Assembly (NCBI RefSeq): GCF_018967865.2
Contig: NZ_JAHLZY020000001.1
Coordinates: forward strand, 4,154,001 to 4,218,000
DNA length: 64,000 nt
Source of the DNA: Hymenobacter siberiensis
GTDB taxonomy: Bacteria; Bacteroidota; Bacteroidia; Cytophagales; Hymenobacteraceae
Direction: 5' to 3'
Under the pieces are notes generated by a model. The model was not told the origin of the DNA. It did not search any database and was given only the letters and a program-made list of their open reading frames with translations. Position 1 is the first letter of the stretch, and the number at the start of each line of letters is the position of its first letter. Below, in pieces: positions 8,766 to 17,602 of this stretch. A program made the translations under genes and the position numbers.

Positions 8766-11171
8766 CTACAGCTTCAACAGCCGGCGCGTCGTCTGCTGGC
8801 TGGGGTTGCGCACCCGTAGCAGGTACACGCCGGCGGGCACGGCCCGCACGTCCAGCAACTGGCGGCTGCTACCCGGCACCGCCTGGCTTAGGACCACCTG
8901 CCCGCTCAGGCTTATGATTTCGACGGTGCTGGCCTGGGCAGGCCAGGCGGTCAAATCGACCTGCACCTGGTCGGCCACTGGGTTGGGGCTGACGGTGAAA
9001 TCAGCAGCGCGGGTTTCCGCCGTCACCGCTGCCACGGGCGAGAAGGAAAACGTACCATCCAAATCAACCTGCCGCAGGCGGTAGTAGCTCAGGCCGGCCA
9101 GGGGCTGGGCATCGGCCGCTTGGTAGTCAATACTGGCCGTGGAATTGCCCTGTGCTTTAACAATCATAATTTTGGCAAACTCCTGGCCATTGGCACTGCG
9201 CTCAATGGCGAAGTAGGCGCTGTTTTTCTCCGAGGCGGTGGCCCAGCTCAGGGCCACCCGGCCGGCAGTGGGCGTGGCGGCAAAGTGGGTGAGCTCCACG
9301 GGCAGCGGGGCTACAACGCAAGCCATTACGGTAGCCGCCACCGAGCCCGACTGCACGTTGAAGCCTTTGTTGGTGACTGGTCCGGCACCCGGCGTGCTGT
9401 CGCAGAAATCCAGCAGGCCCGAGGCCCCAAAGCCAAAGAAGGAATTGGTGCTCACGCCCGCCACGCGCACGCTGCCGCTGGTTGCCGTCGGCGAGCCGTT
9501 GAAGGTGCCGCTGTTGGTAAAGTTGCCGGTGACGTTCAGGCGCCCGGCATTGGTGAAGACGCCGCTGCTCACATTCTCAAAATACCCGGCGGCGGCGCTC
9601 AGCGTGATGGTGCCGTTGTTGACGGTGGTGGCCTTGTTGCTGTAGTAAGTGCCCGGGCTGATGGTGCCGTTGTTGGTGGTGGTGGCCCCGGAGTTTTGGT
9701 TGTCGTAGTAGCCGCCGGGCGCAATGCGGCCGTTGTTGGTGGTGGTGCCCCCGTTCACGTAGTTTCCGCCGGGGTTGATGGCGCTGTTCACCACCACGGT
9801 GCCGGAGCTCGAGCCGGTGATGAAATTGCCGGTGGGGTTCAGGGTGCCGCTGTTGGTGGTTTTGCCGCCGTTGTTGGTATAAGCAGCCGTGGCAATGGTA
9901 GCCCCGGCATTGTTGGTAAGCGTGCCGCCGGTCACCGTCACCGAAGCCGTGGCCGTGATGCTGTTGGCATTGGTGGTGGTGCCGCCGCTCTGGGCATAGG
10001 TTGCCGCCACAATGGTTCCGCTCGCACTGTTGGTGGTGGTCCCGGAATTAATGTACGCGGCTGCCACGTTTATCGCGCCGTTGTTGGTGATGGTGCCGCT
10101 GTTGGTGTAGGTAGTACCGCTGGCAGTCAGACTGATGGTGCCGTTATTGGTGATAGTCCCGCTGGTGACATAGCTGGTAGTAGGGGTAATGGTACCGGTA
10201 TTGGCAAGGGTGCCACTGGTCGAAAAGCTGCTGGCATTCCAGACGGCGCGGTTATCAATGCTACCGGCGCTGCTGATGCCCGCATTGGTATTTACCGTGC
10301 CCGCATAATTGATGATGGAGGTGCCGGCAGAGGGCGAAATGCTGTTGCTGAAGGTGAGCGTGGGCGTGCCACCGTTGCTCGCGTTGCTGATGGTGGTGGA
10401 ACCGCCAAAGGCCATCGAACCAATCGTGGCCGTGGCCCCGGCGCGGTTGCTGAAGGTATTGGTGCCCAAAGGAAATGTAATGGCTGCGGTCCAGGTGCCA
10501 TCATTGGTCAGGGTAAAATTTCCCGTGCCGGAGTTCTGCACCGGCTGCGACCACGTTGCCCCGGCATTGTTGGTGAGCGTGAAGTTGGTGCTGATGCCCC
10601 CCAGCGTGTTTGTCCAGGCACCGGAGTTGACGATGGTTACCGGGTTGGTTTTCACCCCGTAGCTAATGGCATTCCAGGTGCCGGTATTGTTGATGGTCAG
10701 GCCATTGAGTGGCGAAAATTGCGGCCCACCCGGCCCCCAGCTCCCGGCATTGTTTACGGTGCTGCCCACGGCTATGCCACTGTAAAAGTTGCCCGTCCAG
10801 GTGGCCCCGGCGTTGTTGTTGATGGTGGCGGCGGCACTAATGCTGTTGCTGCTGCCGCTGATGGTGCTGCCGGAATTATTGTTGACGGTGCAGCCCGTTG
10901 CGGTCACACTCAATGCGCCGCCGTAGCTGATGCTGTTAAAATTGACCGTGCAGTTGCTATTGGCCAGGGTAATACTGCCTGAATAGCCGCCGCTTACGTT
11001 GATGGTGGTCCCGGGGAAGCTGGTGGTGTATGCCGTACTGCCACTCGTGAGGGAAACCTGCGCGAAGGCAGCTGGCCCTACCACCATCAGCAACAATAAC
11101 AGGAGAATGCGGCAGCAACGGCCAGTATCGGACAAAACGCAGAAGAAAGAAGCATTTATAAAAAAAATCAT
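8766..11171 (-). CDS. T9SS-secreted repeat-rich surface protein
   Basis: An 801-residue exported protein, probably a cell-surface or adhesin-like beta-solenoid. The first about 38 residues hold a hydrophobic signal ending in FAQ. Residues about 50-610 consist of dozens of degenerate repeats built on N-N-G/A-T and S-G-T-I-T-N-N-G, the pattern of right-handed beta-helices with Asn ladders. After about 640 comes a fibronectin-III-like segment with the Bacteroidota phrase ELTHFAATPTAGRVALSWATASE. The last about 80 residues form a type A T9SS sorting domain (SPNPVADQVQVDL...PAGVYLLRV) ending in LLKL. The protein is therefore predicted to cross the outer membrane through the gliding/Por machinery. 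Ligand and function are unknown. A good promoter match lies upstream. Confidence 0.88.
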   Translation of the reverse strand: MIFFINASFFCVLSDTGRCCRILLLLLLMVVGPAAFAQVSLTSGSTAYTTSFPGTTINVSGGYSGSITLANSNCTVNFNSISYGGALSVTATGCTVNNNSGSTISGSSNSISAAATINNNAGATWTGNFYSGIAVGSTVNNAGSWGPGGPQFSPLNGLTINNTGTWNAISYGVKTNPVTIVNSGAWTNTLGGISTNFTLTNNAGATWSQPVQNSGTGNFTLTNDGTWTAAITFPLGTNTFSNRAGATATIGSMAFGGSTTISNASNGGTPTLTFSNSISPSAGTSIINYAGTVNTNAGISSAGSIDNRAVWNASSFSTSGTLANTGTITPTTSYVTSGTITNNGTISLTASGTTYTNSGTITNNGAINVAAAYINSGTTTNSASGTIVAATYAQSGGTTTNANSITATASVTVTGGTLTNNAGATIATAAYTNNGGKTTNSGTLNPTGNFITGSSSGTVVVNSAINPGGNYVNGGTTTNNGRIAPGGYYDNQNSGATTTNNGTISPGTYYSNKATTVNNGTITLSAAAGYFENVSSGVFTNAGRLNVTGNFTNSGTFNGSPTATSGSVRVAGVSTNSFFGFGASGLLDFCDSTPGAGPVTNKGFNVQSGSVAATVMACVVAPLPVELTHFAATPTAGRVALSWATASEKNSAYFAIERSANGQEFAKIMIVKAQGNSTASIDYQAADAQPLAGLSYYRLRQVDLDGTFSFSPVAAVTAETRAADFTVSPNPVADQVQVDLTAWPAQASTVEIISLSGQVVLSQAVPGSSRQLLDVRAVPAGVYLLRVRNPSQQTTRRLLKL

Positions 11172-11202
11172 ATATAAACTTTAAGCGAAATTTTAAGCAG
11201 AA

Positions 11203-11231
11203 CAAATGTATGATTTAGCCTCTGCAAACCA
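11203..11231 (-). promoter_or_regulatory. Promoter of the T9SS repeat-protein gene
   Basis: On the minus strand TTG is followed after 19 nt by TACATTTG (11203-11210), a fit to the Bacteroidota -33/-7 promoter. The start codon is 32 nt downstream. Confidence 0.6.
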
Positions 11232-11598
11232 ATATATTACCTAATACTGGCTCACGGATAAAGAGGCCCGTGCTGATTGCAAATGGCTTCACTCTACGAC
11301 CAACGCCCTGTATCACCCAATGAAACTCTGTTTTTGGCCGACCAACAATTCTCCATCTTTTTTGGGCTACTGCGCTTTTTTTCGGACTGCTGATTGCACC
11401 GGCTCATAGGATGGGCAGCGAGGACCGGCCAACCCGTTACGGCTGGTCGCAAGTTGAAGTCAACCTGGTTGTCAAGGCTTCAACTGTTCAGCACGCTGGT
11501 GCAGCTTCTTCCCGCCGGTACGACGGTTCGTCTGGCCCAGGCGATGGTTCGGCAACTGCGGCTTTGCCCAGCGGCCTGCCCCTTGCCACCTTTGGAAC
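11211..11598. other. Gene-poor, comparatively AT-rich gap
   Basis: About 390 bp between the T9SS protein promoter and the broken hydrolase. It starts AT-rich and becomes GC-rich. A 36-codon open frame (11283-11393, MASLYDQRPVSPNETL...) and a longer frame crossing 11394-11598 were read, but neither has recognisable features; the region may hold remnants of a decayed gene. No RNA gene or repeat was recognised. Confidence 0.4.
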
Positions 11599-12555
11599 AT
11601 GAAAACGCCCTCCCTTACCTGCCCGGTCTTGTTCCGCCTCTTTTTCTCGCTGCTGCTGCTCGCCACAACCAGCACCTACGCCGCGCCCTCGCTTCTAGCG
11701 AATGGCACGCCCACCGTCACCACCTCCGATGGGGTGCGCCTATATGTGCGGGTGGAGGGCCAGGGCCGCCCCTGCGTGTTTGTGCACGGCGGCCCCGGCG
11801 CGGGCTCCGAAGTGCAGGAAACCCTGGCCGGCCCCCTACTGGAGCAGCACTTCCAGATGATTTACCTGGACCAGCGCGGCAGCGGCCGCTCGGCCAGCTC
11901 AACTACCAAAAGCTACGGCCTGGCCCGCCAGGTGCAGGATTTGGAGGAGCTGCGCCAGCAGTTGCACCTCGATAAGTAGGTGCTGCTTTCGCACTCTTTC
12001 GGCGGCCTCATTGCCACGGCCTATGCCCGGCAGTACCCCGGGCATGTGCTGGGGCTGGTGCTCAGCAACAGTATTCTGAACCTGCCGGCCTCCATGGAAA
12101 GCCTGGCTACCAATGGCTACGCCCTGCTGCCGTCCGCCGCCCGCGCAGCCGTCGATACCACCGCGCCGCTGCCCCAGCGCTTCGGCATGGTGATGGGCCT
12201 GCTCAACCAGCAGCACCTCATGGACCAGCTCATGTACAGCGCCGACTCTACGGTCGCCCGCGTGGGCCGCATCAAGCCCGCCCAGCCGGCCAACCACGAC
12301 TTTGCGGCCTCCCTCTACCAGCCCGGCGTCATCGACGGCTACCTCGAAGATTTCACGGTGGCCACTCCGGCCCTGCGGATGCCCGTGCTGGTGCTGCCCG
12401 GCCAGGCCGATGCCGTGACCGGTCCCCAGCACCAGTCCTTCCACTTCCCCAACCAGCGCGTGGTGCCCATGCCGGGCAAGCACAATGCCCTGCTCGAAAG
12501 CCCACGCGAAGTGAGCCGGGCGCTGGCCGCCTTCGTGCGCCAGCTGCCGGGCTAG
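11599..12555 (+). pseudogene. Alpha/beta hydrolase (S33-like) interrupted by an amber codon
   Basis: Reads as one 318-codon alpha/beta hydrolase frame with a single in-frame TAG at 11977-11979. The first part has a signal peptide (MKTPSLTCPVLFRLFFSLLLL... ending near YAA), the oxyanion motif HGGPGAG and LDQRGSGRS. The second part restarts in the same frame with VLLSHSFGGLIA, the nucleophile elbow, and keeps an acid (GQADAV) and a His (GKHNALLE). The family belongs with proline iminopeptidases and related serine hydrolases. Because TAG falls where homologues as I recall often have Trp just before the strand leading to the nucleophile, a TGG to TAG change is likely. A GTG at 11980 could restart translation, but that fragment would lack the signal and oxyanion loop. 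Probably inactive. Confidence 0.8.
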
Positions 12556-12578
12556 CGCCTACCCGCTTCTTCCACAGC

Positions 12579-12607
12579 AAGGCCATCCATTTCGGGTGGC
12601 CTTTTTT
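12579..12607 (+). terminator. Terminator after the hydrolase pseudogene
   Basis: Stem AAGGCCATCC/GGGTGGCCTT with a short loop, followed by a run of T residues on the plus strand. Confidence 0.75.
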
Positions 12608-12819
12608 ATTTCCATTGAAGCCAAAAAAGACGATGGCCGCCACGGGGCAGCCCTCCCGCTTCACCCTATTTGGATAATGGTCTGGAGCATGCGGCCGGCA
12701 GTTCGGCCGGCATCGTTCCCGGCGTCGTTTGCGCTAATATAAAGCTGTTTGCGAGCATCTTATTGCAGCTTATGGCTCTACTATTGGAGTTATTCAGAAA
12801 GTCACAAAAGGTACTCAGA

Positions 12820-12850
12820 CGGTCATGCTTCGCTGCGCTCTGCATGACCG
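12820..12850. repeat. Short palindrome, R1 family (copy 1)
   Basis: CGGTCATGC and GCATGACCG arms enclose CGCTGCG. This is the minimal form of the R1 palindrome that recurs through the window. It ends 27 bp before the first codon of the decayed pectate lyase and is flanked by AGAAAGTC/GACTTTCT, a longer inverted repeat. Confidence 0.8.
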
Positions 12851-12877
12851 TTCGGGGACTTTCTAAACAGCTTCATT

Positions 12878-14861
12878 ATGCTACTGGCACTGGTCAGCTC
12901 TTTCCCGGCCTTCGCCCAAACGGGCGGCGCGGTTTATGGCCTCTTTGGCTACGCCTCGATGACGACCGGCACCACCGGCGGCGCGGGCGGCACCAGCGTG
13001 ACGGTGAGCACCGGCACGGCGCTGCAAGCCGCTATTAGCAAGCCGCTATTAGGAACAAGAGCACGCAGCCGCTCACCATTTACATCAACGGCACTATCAC
13101 GCTGGCCAACTCGCCAACGCTGACCAAAATTGATGTGAAGGACGTGAGCGACCTGTCCATCATTGGCTTCGACCGGCTGGGCGAGTTCGTCGGCATTGGC
13201 CTGAAAGTGTTTCGGGCCAACAACATCATCCTGCAAAACCTGAAAGTGCACAACGTACTGGCCGCTATGGGCGATGGCGACTGCATCAGTATCGAAGGCC
13301 CGGCCAACCACATCTGGGTCGACCACTGCGAGATGTACAACGTGTACCAAGGTGTGGGCACCGACGACTACGACGGCCTGCTCGACGCCAAGGCCGACTG
13401 CCAGTACATCCCCTACTCCTGGAATTTCCTGCACGACGGCTGGAAGGCCAGCCTTTGCGGCTGTACCGAAACCGACAACTTCGACCGTAAAATCACCTAC
13501 CACCACAACCGCTTCGAGAACATCAACTCGCGCCTGCCGCTGTTCCGCTTCGGCACCGGCCACGTTTTCAACAACTACTACAAGGACATTGCCTCTACCT
13601 GCGTGAACGCGCGCATGGGGGCTTGCCTCAAAATCGAGAACAACTACTATGAAAACAGCCGCAACCCCTACGTGGCCGCCTACAGCCCGCTGGATGGTTA
13701 CGGCGACATCGTGGGCAACACCCTCGTCAACAGCCCCTTCGCATATGCCTCCGATGTGCATTTGCTCACGGCCTGCACCGCCGTGGTGCCCTACGTGTAC
13801 ACCAGCGTGCTAAACCCGGCCGCCAACGTACCGGCCATTGTGGTGGCCAACGCGGGCATTGGCAAAGTGGGCCCCACGCTGGCCACGGGCACGTATTCGG
13901 TCACGGCCTCGGCGCTGGGCCAGGGCACCGTGTCGCCGGCCAGCGGCATCTACAACCTAGGCCAGAGCGTGACGCTCACGGCCACGCCCGGCATTGGGTG
14001 GCAGTTTGCCGGCTGGAGCGGCGACACCACCATGACCACCAACCCGCTCCCCTTCCGGGTGCACGGCAGCAAGGCAGTGCGGGCCACGTTCACACTCATT
14101 CCCGGTACCGGCGCGCCCGGCCCGCTCATCCGCATCGAGGACACCAACACGCCTGCCACCGGCCTGTGCAGCTTCGACGGCGTGGTGAGCAACAACACCG
14201 GGACCGACAACGGCGCGGTTATCAACCTCACCAACTCGTAGGGCCGGGCCATTGCCTGGAAAGTGGAAGTGGCCCCGCCGGCGCCTACGAGCTGAAATGG
14301 CGCTATTCCAACAGCAGCGCCAGCTCGGGCTTCACCAGCCAGCTCAGCATCAACGGCTTGTTGGTGAGCCCGGTGGCACCTTTCCCACGCACGGCCAGCA
14401 GCAGCACCTTCGGCTTCGCTACCCAAAACGTAACGCTGGCCAACGGCGTGAACGAAATCCGCCTCGAAACCACCGCCGTCGCTTCTTTTGCCGATATCGA
14501 CTGGCTGGAAATCACCGGCAACTGCATTGTGCCCACTAACTGTGCCAATGCCGTGGGCAGCGTGCAAGTGCTGGCCACCAGAGCCAGCGCAGGAGCCGCC
14601 ACGCCCCAAGTATCGGCCAACCCCAACCCCACGGCCGGGGCCACCACCTTCGAGGTGACGCTGCCCACCGCCAGCCCCGTCCGCATTGCTCTGTTCAGCC
14701 TCACCGGCGCAAAAGTGGCCGACGTGCCGGTAAGCGCCGCCACCTTGGGTGCGGGCAGTCATCAGATTAACTACCCGACCACCAAGCTACCCGCCGGCGT
14801 CTACATCTACGCGGTGAGCACGAATGGCGGCACATACCGCGCCAAGCTGATGGTGGAATAA
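12878..14861 (+). pseudogene. Pectate lyase (PL1) with CBM35 and T9SS tail, decayed
   Basis: Three separate lesions break one coding sequence. The 5' part encodes a short signal peptide ending in AFAQ and the start of the lyase. A perfect 14-bp tandem duplication (13025-13052) shifts the frame. The lyase core then reads from 13135 (DHCEMYN, YDGLLDAKADC, LHDGWKASL, KITYHHNRFENINSRLPLFRF) and is followed by a bacterial repeat domain (about 13890-14095) and a CBM35-like carbohydrate-binding module. In that module there is an in-frame TAG (14239-14241), and about 30 bp later one C appears to be missing from a C-run near 14273-14276. The last frame finishes the CBM and a type A T9SS sorting domain (SANPNPTAGATTFEV...PAGVYIYAV). 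Intact, it would be a secreted pectin-degrading enzyme. Confidence 0.88.
13025..13052 (+). repeat. 14-bp tandem duplication causing a frameshift
   Basis: CAAGCCGCTATTAG occurs twice in direct succession (13025-13038 and 13039-13052). Removing one copy joins the two reading frames as ALQAAIRNKSTQPLTIYING, which is the expected pectate lyase sequence. Confidence 0.95.
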
Positions 14862-14907
14862 CCTGTCGCCGCTAGTCATCATTCGCTTTACTCAGGATGA
14901 CAGCTTT

Positions 14908-15765
14908 TTACCGGCGAGTACCGCGCACCATGCGCGCCTTTCCGAACATATCAGGCAATACGCGCACATCCTCAAAGTTATCCGGCGTGAGCAAATCTGC
15001 CGTTTCAATTCCCAGTAACTCGTTAATTTCCAGATATATACTTCCGCCAGTGCGCAGCAGTGCCCGGCCCACTTCGGCCAGCCGGCGGTAGAACAGTAGC
15101 GGGTCGGCATCGGGCACGAACAGCGCGGTGGCGGGCTCCCAGGCCAGCACGTTGTCGCGCATTGCGGGGCGCTCGCTTTCGCGCACGTAGGGCGGGTTGC
15201 TTACCAGAATATCCAACGAGCCGAGGGCAATTCCCTTCGGTAATCCATTCAGAATATCAACCTGCTCAAACGCCACTCCGGGCGCGAAACGGGCGGCATT
15301 GCGCTGGGCCACAGCCAGCGCTTCGGCCGAAATATCCACGGCCAGCACCTCGGTGGCGGGCAGTGCGCGGGCCAGTCCCAGCGCCAGGCAGCCCGAGCCC
15401 GTGCCCACGTCGAGCACGCGCAGGCCCGTCCGGCCCGCCTGCTCCTGCCGGATAAGATGCACCAGCTCTTCGGTTTCGGGGCGCGGAATGAGGGTGGCGG
15501 GCGTCACCTCCAGCTCCATATCGACAAAGTAGGCGATGCCCAGCACGTACTGCACCGGCTCGTGGGTCAGCAGGCGGGCCAGTAGCGGCTGCAGTGCGGC
15601 TTCCGCGCCGTCGGCGATGGGTTGCTGGGCCTCCATCATGCGCTCCAGGGCATCGAGCTGCAGCAGGTGCTCGGCGACGAGCGCGGCAATGGCTTGCGCT
15701 TCGGGCTGGGGGTAGATGGGGAGTAGCGCAGTAGTAACCGAGGTGGTGAATTGGCGAACGTTCAT
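14908..15765 (-). CDS. prmC: Peptide chain release factor N5-glutamine methyltransferase
   Basis: Methylates the glutamine of the GGQ motif in release factors RF1/RF2 using S-adenosylmethionine. The 285-residue product has the N-terminal helical domain with IPRPETE (93-99), the SAM-binding motif VGTGSG (120-125) and the catalytic NPPY (190-193), all canonical. The ATG at 15765 is chosen because it gives the usual length; the frame is open further upstream but that overlaps the ribD promoter region. It is divergent from ribD with 55 bp between start codons. A TACCTTTG box lies 5 nt upstream of the ATG. No co-transcribed partner such as prfA is visible on its 3' side, where a pectate lyase pseudogene converges. 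Confidence 0.96.
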   Translation of the reverse strand: MNVRQFTTSVTTALLPIYPQPEAQAIAALVAEHLLQLDALERMMEAQQPIADGAEAALQPLLARLLTHEPVQYVLGIAYFVDMELEVTPATLIPRPETEELVHLIRQEQAGRTGLRVLDVGTGSGCLALGLARALPATEVLAVDISAEALAVAQRNAARFAPGVAFEQVDILNGLPKGIALGSLDILVSNPPYVRESERPAMRDNVLAWEPATALFVPDADPLLFYRRLAEVGRALLRTGGSIYLEINELLGIETADLLTPDNFEDVRVLPDMFGKARMVRGTRR

Positions 15766-15770
15766 TACAA

Positions 15771-15778
15771 CAAAGGTA
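15771..15778 (-). promoter_or_regulatory. -7 box TACCTTTG of prmC
   Basis: Perfect TAnnTTTG match on the minus strand, 5 nt from the prmC start codon, implying a very short leader. Confidence 0.5.
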
Positions 15779-15808
15779 GCGCCGCGCCCCAGCGGCGGCC
15801 CGGCCCTT

Positions 15809-15816
15809 ACCTTCGC
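15809..15816 (+). promoter_or_regulatory. -7-like box TACCTTCG of ribD
   Basis: One mismatch from TAnnTTTG, 4 nt before the ribD ATG at 15821. Forms a divergent pair with the prmC box 30 bp away; no -33 element is evident. Confidence 0.4.
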
Positions 15817-15820
15817 CCCC

Positions 15821-16858
15821 ATGGAAAACGATGATGCCCTGTTCATGCGCCGCGCCCTCGATTTGGCACTGCTTGGCACTGGCTACGCCCGGCCCAACCC
15901 CCTGGTAGGCTGCGTAGTAACGCACAAAGGCCGCATTATTGGCGAGGGCTGGCACAAAAAGTACGGCGGCCCCCACGCCGAAGCAAATGCCCTGGCGGCG
16001 GTAGAAAACCAGGAGCTGCTGAAAAAAAGCCGCGTGTACGTGACGCTGGAGCCCTGCGCCCACCACGGCAAAACGCCACCCTGCGCCGATTTGCTCATTG
16101 CCAAGGGAGTACCCGAAGTGGTGATTTGCAACGAGGACCCCTTCCCGCTGGTGGCCGGGCGCGGCATCGAGAAGCTGCGCGCCGCCGGCGTGCACGTCGA
16201 AACCGGCTTGCTGGCCGAAGAAGGCCGCTGGCTGAACCGGCGCTTCTTCACCTTCCACGAGAAAAAACGGCCTTATCTGGTGCTGAAATGGGCCGAAACA
16301 GCCGACGGCTTCCTGGCCGGGCGCTATTTCCAGCAGGTGCAAATCAGTGGGCCGCAGGCGGGGCTGCTCACGCACAAGTGGCGCACCGAGGAGCAGGGCA
16401 TTCTGGTGGGCACGCGCACGGCGCTGCACGACAACCCCCGCCTGAGCGCCCGCGAATGGCCCGGAGCCCAACCCACGCGCCTCGTCATCGACAAAAACCT
16501 GAGCCTGCCGCCCACTCACAACCTGCTCGACGGCTCGCAGCCCACCATCATCTACACCTACCGCCAGGCGCGCCACGCCACCAACCTCGACCACGTCATG
16601 CTTTCCGAAGCCGATGACCTCATGCCCCAGGTGCTAGCCGACCTCTACCAGCGCCAGGTGCAATCGGTGCTGGTCGAAGGCGGCCCCACGGTGCTCAACG
16701 CGCTGCTGAACGCCGGGCTTTGGGATGAAATCCGCGTGTTCCGCTCGCCCATGAAGCTGGGCCAGGGCATTGCCGCGCCACGCCTGGGCCACGGCGGCCT
16801 GCGCGAGCGCACAAACGTTGGGGCCGATGAGCTGTTTTGGTACGTGAACGATAAGTAA
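15821..16858 (+). CDS. ribD: Bifunctional riboflavin deaminase/reductase RibD
   Basis: Carries out two steps of riboflavin synthesis: deamination of the pyrimidine from GTP cyclohydrolase II, then NADPH-dependent reduction of the ribosyl chain. The 345-residue protein has the N-terminal cytidine-deaminase fold with zinc ligands His52 (PHAEAN, with Glu54 as proton shuttle), Cys79 (EPCAHHGKTPPC) and Cys88, and a C-terminal dihydrofolate-reductase-like domain from about residue 145 (RPYLVLKWAETADG, SVLVEGGPTVLNALL). The start at 15821 fits the family. No other rib gene is nearby. It is followed by an R2 palindrome and then the msrC-like gene on the same strand. Confidence 0.96.
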   Translation: MENDDALFMRRALDLALLGTGYARPNPLVGCVVTHKGRIIGEGWHKKYGGPHAEANALAAVENQELLKKSRVYVTLEPCAHHGKTPPCADLLIAKGVPEVVICNEDPFPLVAGRGIEKLRAAGVHVETGLLAEEGRWLNRRFFTFHEKKRPYLVLKWAETADGFLAGRYFQQVQISGPQAGLLTHKWRTEEQGILVGTRTALHDNPRLSAREWPGAQPTRLVIDKNLSLPPTHNLLDGSQPTIIYTYRQARHATNLDHVMLSEADDLMPQVLADLYQRQVQSVLVEGGPTVLNALLNAGLWDEIRVFRSPMKLGQGIAAPRLGHGGLRERTNVGADELFWYVNDK

Positions 16859-16932
16859 CGCGGACTTTTAGTCCGCGGACGCGCCTTTAAAATACGTCTA
16901 TCTAAAATTCATCCGCGGACTAAAACCACGCG
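16859..16932. repeat. R2 palindrome (GCGGACTTTTAGTCCGC family)
   Basis: Begins at the ribD stop codon with CGCGGACTTTTAGTCCGCGGA and ends with ATCCGCGGACTAAAA, forming nested inverted repeats. A close relative lies between moaD and moaE (60833-60907). Confidence 0.8.
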
Positions 16933-16944
16933 CTACAAGCAATT

Positions 16945-17427
16945 ATGGCCGAAACCCTCGCCCTCGACACCACGCTCACCAAAGCCGAGCAGTACCGGCA
17001 GCTCCTGCCCCAAATCCAAGCCCTCACCACCGGCGAGCCCGACCTGGTTGCCAACCTGGCCAACACGGCCGCCGCGCTGCGGCAGGCGTTCGGCTTTTTC
17101 TGGGTCGGCTTCTACCTCGTGAAAGGCGAAGAGCTGGTGCTGGGCCCATTCCAGGGGCCCATCGCCTGCACGCGCATCCGCCAGGGCAAGGGCGTGTGCG
17201 GAGCCAGCTGGGCCCGAGCCGACACCATCCTCGTACCCGACGTGGAGGCTTTCCCCGGCCACATCGCCTGCAGCTCCGATTCGAAATCTGAAATCGTGGT
17301 GCCCATTCTCAAAGGCGGCCTGGTCGTGGCCGTACTCGATGTCGACAGCGACCAGCTCAACGATTTCGACCAAGACGACCAAACTGCGCTGGAGCAGCTG
17401 ATGCAGCTGGCGGCCACCTGGTTCTGA
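16945..17427 (+). CDS. msrC: Free methionine-(R)-sulfoxide reductase (GAF domain)
   Basis: Reduces free methionine-(R)-sulfoxide with thioredoxin as electron donor. A 160-residue single GAF domain. All three redox cysteines of the family are present: Cys75 in IACTRI, Cys85 in GKGVCG and Cys109 in PGHIACSS, and the surrounding sequence (LGPFQGPIACTRI, VEAFPGHIAC, SEIVVPI) matches the fRMsr type rather than signalling GAF domains. It lies downstream of ribD, separated by the R2 repeat, and its stop codon is the first base triplet of another palindromic repeat. Cytoplasmic oxidative-damage repair is the likely role. Confidence 0.93.
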   Translation: MAETLALDTTLTKAEQYRQLLPQIQALTTGEPDLVANLANTAAALRQAFGFFWVGFYLVKGEELVLGPFQGPIACTRIRQGKGVCGASWARADTILVPDVEAFPGHIACSSDSKSEIVVPILKGGLVVAVLDVDSDQLNDFDQDDQTALEQLMQLAATWF

Positions 17428-17602
17428 CCACGGATTAGCGCGGATTTTAGCGGATTTCACGGATTTTGTGGGCGATTATTGCCAGTCATCCGGAGACTCA
17501 TAAAGGTGTCAGGAGAACAAAAAAGGCTTGCCGATTGGCAAGCCTTTTTTGTTGATTTTAATCGTCCACAAAATCCGTGAAATCCGCACTAATCCGTGGT
17601 CA
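17425..17602. repeat. R3 palindromic element (AATCCGTG family)
   Basis: Long inverted repeat between convergent genes: TGACCACGGATTAGCGCGGATTT on the left, and AAATCCGTGAAATCCGC...CTAATCCGTGGTCA on the right. The stop codons of msrC and psd both lie at its edges. It encloses a typical terminator hairpin. Confidence 0.85.
17516..17553. terminator. Bidirectional terminator inside the R3 element
   Basis: Stem AACAAAAAAGGCTTGCC/GGCAAGCCTTTTTTGTT with a 4-nt loop; A-run on one side and T-run on the other, so it works for both convergent genes msrC and psd. Confidence 0.9.

Noticed and set aside
9120..10982. 620-codon plus-strand frame opposite the T9SS repeat protein
   Set aside because: Its repeats mirror the Asn-ladder repeats on the other strand; no signal or domain.
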